Origin: JANXSS01 sp040385645
Lineage (GTDB): Bacteria > Pseudomonadota > Gammaproteobacteria > Burkholderiales > Burkholderiaceae_D
Direction: 5' to 3'
DNA length: 64,000 nucleotides
Assembly: GCA_040385645.1 (NCBI GenBank)
Contig: JAZKGZ010000004.1
Coordinates: forward strand, 1 to 64,000
Program-made: the position numbers and the translations under genes
The notes under the pieces: generated by a model
Databases searched by the model: none
Seen by the model: only the letters and a program-made list of their open reading frames with translations
What the model was told of the DNA's origin: nothing
In this document: piece after piece, positions 62,005-64,000 of the stretch
How positions within the stretch are numbered: the first letter of the stretch is position 1
Layout: every line of letters starts with the position of its first letter

Positions 62005-64000
62005 ATGCCGATGCCCAAACCACCAATGCTGCATACCGACGCATTTTTGCCCTACATGCGCGACGTAAGTATGTGTGAGCAGACGCTGCAGGAGCTAAAC
62101 TTGATGTGGCGGCTGATCGATGCCTCGGCAAGGATGAACTGCCCGAGCGAGGCGAGATCGATCTTGTCGACCCTGGCTGCAACCAGGACTGGTTTCAGCG
62201 CACTGGAACGTGCGTTAGTTGCGACTCTGGTTGAAGAAAAAGTAGCTACATTGCAAAAAGGAATGGGCACAAAGGCGCAGTACGTCATTGACGTCATCGT
62301 GCGTAATTTATTTGAACGGACTGCCGACGTCGGCTTTCTCGCTACCGACAGTGAACTGTGTGCCTTTGTCGCCGGCACAACGTGCGATCTCGAAATGATC
62401 CGCCAGCGGTTGCTCGAATACCGGAGCAAGTACACGGTCTACGACGACATCGTGCTACTCGACCCTCAAGGGCAGGTTTTGGCACGGATTGACCCCTTGT
62501 CAAATCTTGAACGTTGCACGGACTCGCTGCTAGCGACAACCCTAGCCAGCGACGCCTACATCGAGACTTGTCGCGCGAGCGAACTGCAGCCTCATAAGCA
62601 CCGGGCATTGATTTACTCACGACGGATGCATCACCCGTCAAATGGGAACGTGATCGGTGTGCTATGTCTGTGCTTCGATTTTGAAAACGAGATGGCCGGC
62701 ATTTTTCAATCCTATCGCGATGTCGGAAACCGCTCGATCATGCTTTTGCTTGATCAAGCCAATCGCGTGATTGCCAGCAGCGAACCGCAGTGGATCGCGA
62801 CCGGTACCATGGTGCCATCGAACCGTGAAGGTGACAAATCGATCACGCTGTTTTGCGGCAGGCAATATCTGGTACAAACGTCGTGCTCGGGCGGGTACCA
62901 GGGATATCCCGGTCCTGCTGGATGGCAGGGTCAGCTTATGGTTCCTATTGAGATAGCATTCAACGGCCCGATCACCGATGCCCTCGCAGATCTGGCACCG
63001 CACGCCGCTGCGGGTTTGCTTTCCCACGCTCAGACCTTTTGCCCGGCCTTACACGATATCACTGCGGCGAGCAACAAAGCATCCGACGCCATTCAACAAA
63101 TAGTTTGGAACGGTCATTTACTGACTGCAGGCCAGACGGATGAAATGCAAAAACTGAGAAGCATTCTTGATCAGATCAGTGAAACCGGGATGCGCAGCAG
63201 TATTCTTTTTTCGCAATCGATCCAGGATCTTTTTCAGACGGTGCTTGCCTCGAGCATGCAGGAAGCAAAATTCACCACAAACCTCTTGGTCGATCTACTG
63301 AACCGCAATCTGTACGAACGCTCAAATGACTGTCGCTGGTGGGCGTTGACCTCACAACTGTGCGCTGCCCTTTGCCAAACGGCAGTTAATCAAGCCACAT
63401 TGGACAACGCGCATGAATTGCTGGCCACGGTCAACGGCCTTTACACGGTATACACACGTATTTTCCTCTACGATCGATCGGGCATTATCCTCACCAGTAC
63501 CGGCGCGGCAAATGAAGCAAGCATTGTGGGCAGTCACATCGGCGACGAGTGTCTTGCCAGCGTGCTACGTCTGGCCGGACCTCAGGATTACCATGTCAGT
63601 CCTTTCGCTAGATCTAATTTGTATGATGACAGGCATACTGATATCTACCATGCAGCACTACGCGACCCTGCTAATTCACGCGTGATTGTCGGTGGCATCG
63701 GCATCGTATTTGACGCTACGCCTGAATTACGCAATATGCTCGATGCCGGCCTCGGCTGCCGGCAAAATATGCAGGCGTTTTACATCGACCGTCGCGGGAC
63801 AATTTTATCTGGAACCGACCCTGTCCGAAGGATAGGCTCGCAGCTGCCGCTCGATCCTGATTTGTTGCAATTGGAAAACGGTAACAGTTTGTCCAGAATC
63901 ACATCGTACGATGGTCAATATGCCGTTGTCGCCTGTTCTGCATCAAGCGGCTATCGGGAATTTCAGATCAGTGGCGGGCATGACGATGGCGTGCTTGCCG
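62005..64000 (+). CDS. Large soluble protein with two tandem Cache-like sensor modules (3' end beyond window)
   Basis: Open from ATG 62005 (or 62011) to the window end without a stop: at least 665 residues. It consists of a tandem duplication. Copy 1 (about 93-325): NLFERTADVGFLATD (101-115), KYTVYDDIVLLDPQGQVLAR, then NVIGVLCLCFDFENEMAG and LLLDQANRVIASSEPQ. Copy 2 (about 427-665+): NLYERSNDCRWWALTS (435-450), LYTVYTRIFLYDRSGIILTS, then RVIVGGIGIVFDATPELRNM and FYIDRRGTILSGTDP. Each DxxGxI/V pattern is typical of Cache/PAS-fold sensor strands. No signal peptide or transmembrane helix is visible, unusual for Cache domains. A helical linker (about 330-425) joins the copies. The C-terminus, perhaps a CheW-like or other output domain, lies outside the window. 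Function unknown. Confidence 0.75.
   Translation, partial: MPMPKPPMLHTDAFLPYMRDVSMCEQTLQELNLMWRLIDASARMNCPSEARSILSTLAATRTGFSALERALVATLVEEKVATLQKGMGTKAQYVIDVIVRNLFERTADVGFLATDSELCAFVAGTTCDLEMIRQRLLEYRSKYTVYDDIVLLDPQGQVLARIDPLSNLERCTDSLLATTLASDAYIETCRASELQPHKHRALIYSRRMHHPSNGNVIGVLCLCFDFENEMAGIFQSYRDVGNRSIMLLLDQANRVIASSEPQWIATGTMVPSNREGDKSITLFCGRQYLVQTSCSGGYQGYPGPAGWQGQLMVPIEIAFNGPITDALADLAPHAAAGLLSHAQTFCPALHDITAASNKASDAIQQIVWNGHLLTAGQTDEMQKLRSILDQISETGMRSSILFSQSIQDLFQTVLASSMQEAKFTTNLLVDLLNRNLYERSNDCRWWALTSQLCAALCQTAVNQATLDNAHELLATVNGLYTVYTRIFLYDRSGIILTSTGAANEASIVGSHIGDECLASVLRLAGPQDYHVSPFARSNLYDDRHTDIYHAALRDPANSRVIVGGIGIVFDATPELRNMLDAGLGCRQNMQAFYIDRRGTILSGTDPVRRIGSQLPLDPDLLQLENGNSLSRITSYDGQYAVVACSASSGYREFQISGGHDDGVLA

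Noticed and set aside
1..64000. Mobile elements, prophage, CRISPR arrays, integron or toxin-antitoxin genes.
   Set aside because: No transposase, integrase, repeat-spacer pattern, terminal inverted repeats or target duplications were seen; gene content is core chromosomal throughout.
1..64000. Many long opposite-strand frames inside relA, nuo, pnp, leuA, trpS, pyrG and other genes.
   Set aside because: They lie within well-supported genes, lack ribosome-binding sites and show no domain features; they are by-products of codon bias in the real frames.

Overview
The window reads as a continuous piece of betaproteobacterial chromosome, most likely order Burkholderiales and plausibly Oxalobacteraceae (for example a Herminiimonas/Janthinobacterium-like genus). 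That placement is an inference. It rests on moderate GC (estimated by eye as mid-50s percent), complete core-gene neighbourhoods typical of the group (14-gene nuo operon with secG-tpiA upstream; ilvBHC next to psd/pssA/leuA; bamC-dapA-trpS; kdsA-pyrG; lolCD-comEC), and families common in Burkholderiales (DUF2818, DUF3619, DUF3106). I see no insertion sequence, prophage, CRISPR array, integrase or plasmid function. Gene density is high and start/stop overlaps (ATGA, GTGA, TAATG) are frequent.

Layout. 1-5512: the 5' part of a tRNA-Val(GAC), then on the minus strand an SDR dehydrogenase, both subunits of a succinyl-CoA:3-ketoacid CoA-transferase, an alpha/beta hydrolase and relA. 5531-7330: a control region with two inverted repeats, and the plus-strand ETF-ubiquinone oxidoreductase. 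7365-23128: a NUDIX hydrolase, a DUF2818 membrane protein and all 14 subunits of NADH:quinone oxidoreductase (nuoA to nuoN, minus strand). 23225-24924: a self-contained tRNA-Leu(GAG) unit and secG-tpiA. 24972-27537: rpsO-pnp with terminators. 27723-28259: a lipoprotein with two BamE-like halves. 28299-36045: leuA, pssA, psd, a SIMPL-domain protein, ilvC, ilvH and ilvB, that is branched-chain amino-acid and phosphatidylethanolamine synthesis. 36564-39807 (plus): an ECF-type sigma factor followed by DUF3619, DUF3106, RDD and lipase genes, which may form an envelope-response cluster. 39739-47496 (minus): MBL hydrolase, bamC, dapA, trpS, M50 protease, YciO, htpX, PHP phosphatase and a small lipoprotein. 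47676-49147 (plus): gamma-carbonic anhydrase-like protein and hslO. 49164-58876 (minus): ftsB, eno, kdsA, pyrG, comEC, a TatD family gene, lolD and lolC. 58925-61761 (plus): an unassigned conserved protein and recJ. 62005-end (plus): a large open frame, cut by the window edge, with two tandem copies of a Cache-like sensor module.

How the genes fit together. The respiratory block joins Complex I with an ETF-QO that feeds electrons from acyl-CoA dehydrogenases into quinone, beside a ketone-body activation cluster, so fatty-acid/ketone catabolism and aerobic respiration lie side by side. Envelope biogenesis is well represented (BamC, LolCD, KdsA, PssA/Psd, SecG, FtsB, HtpX).

Points most worth a second look: the duplicated sensor protein at the right edge; the sigma-DUF3619-DUF3106-RDD cluster; the inverted-repeat control region between ilvB and the sigma gene; a leucine-rich leader ORF upstream of leuA; paired palindromes between the SDR and ETF-QO genes; and a four-cysteine motif in TrpS resembling the iron-sulfur site of Thermotoga TrpRS. 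All assignments come from reading the sequence and recalling family knowledge. No database search was run.
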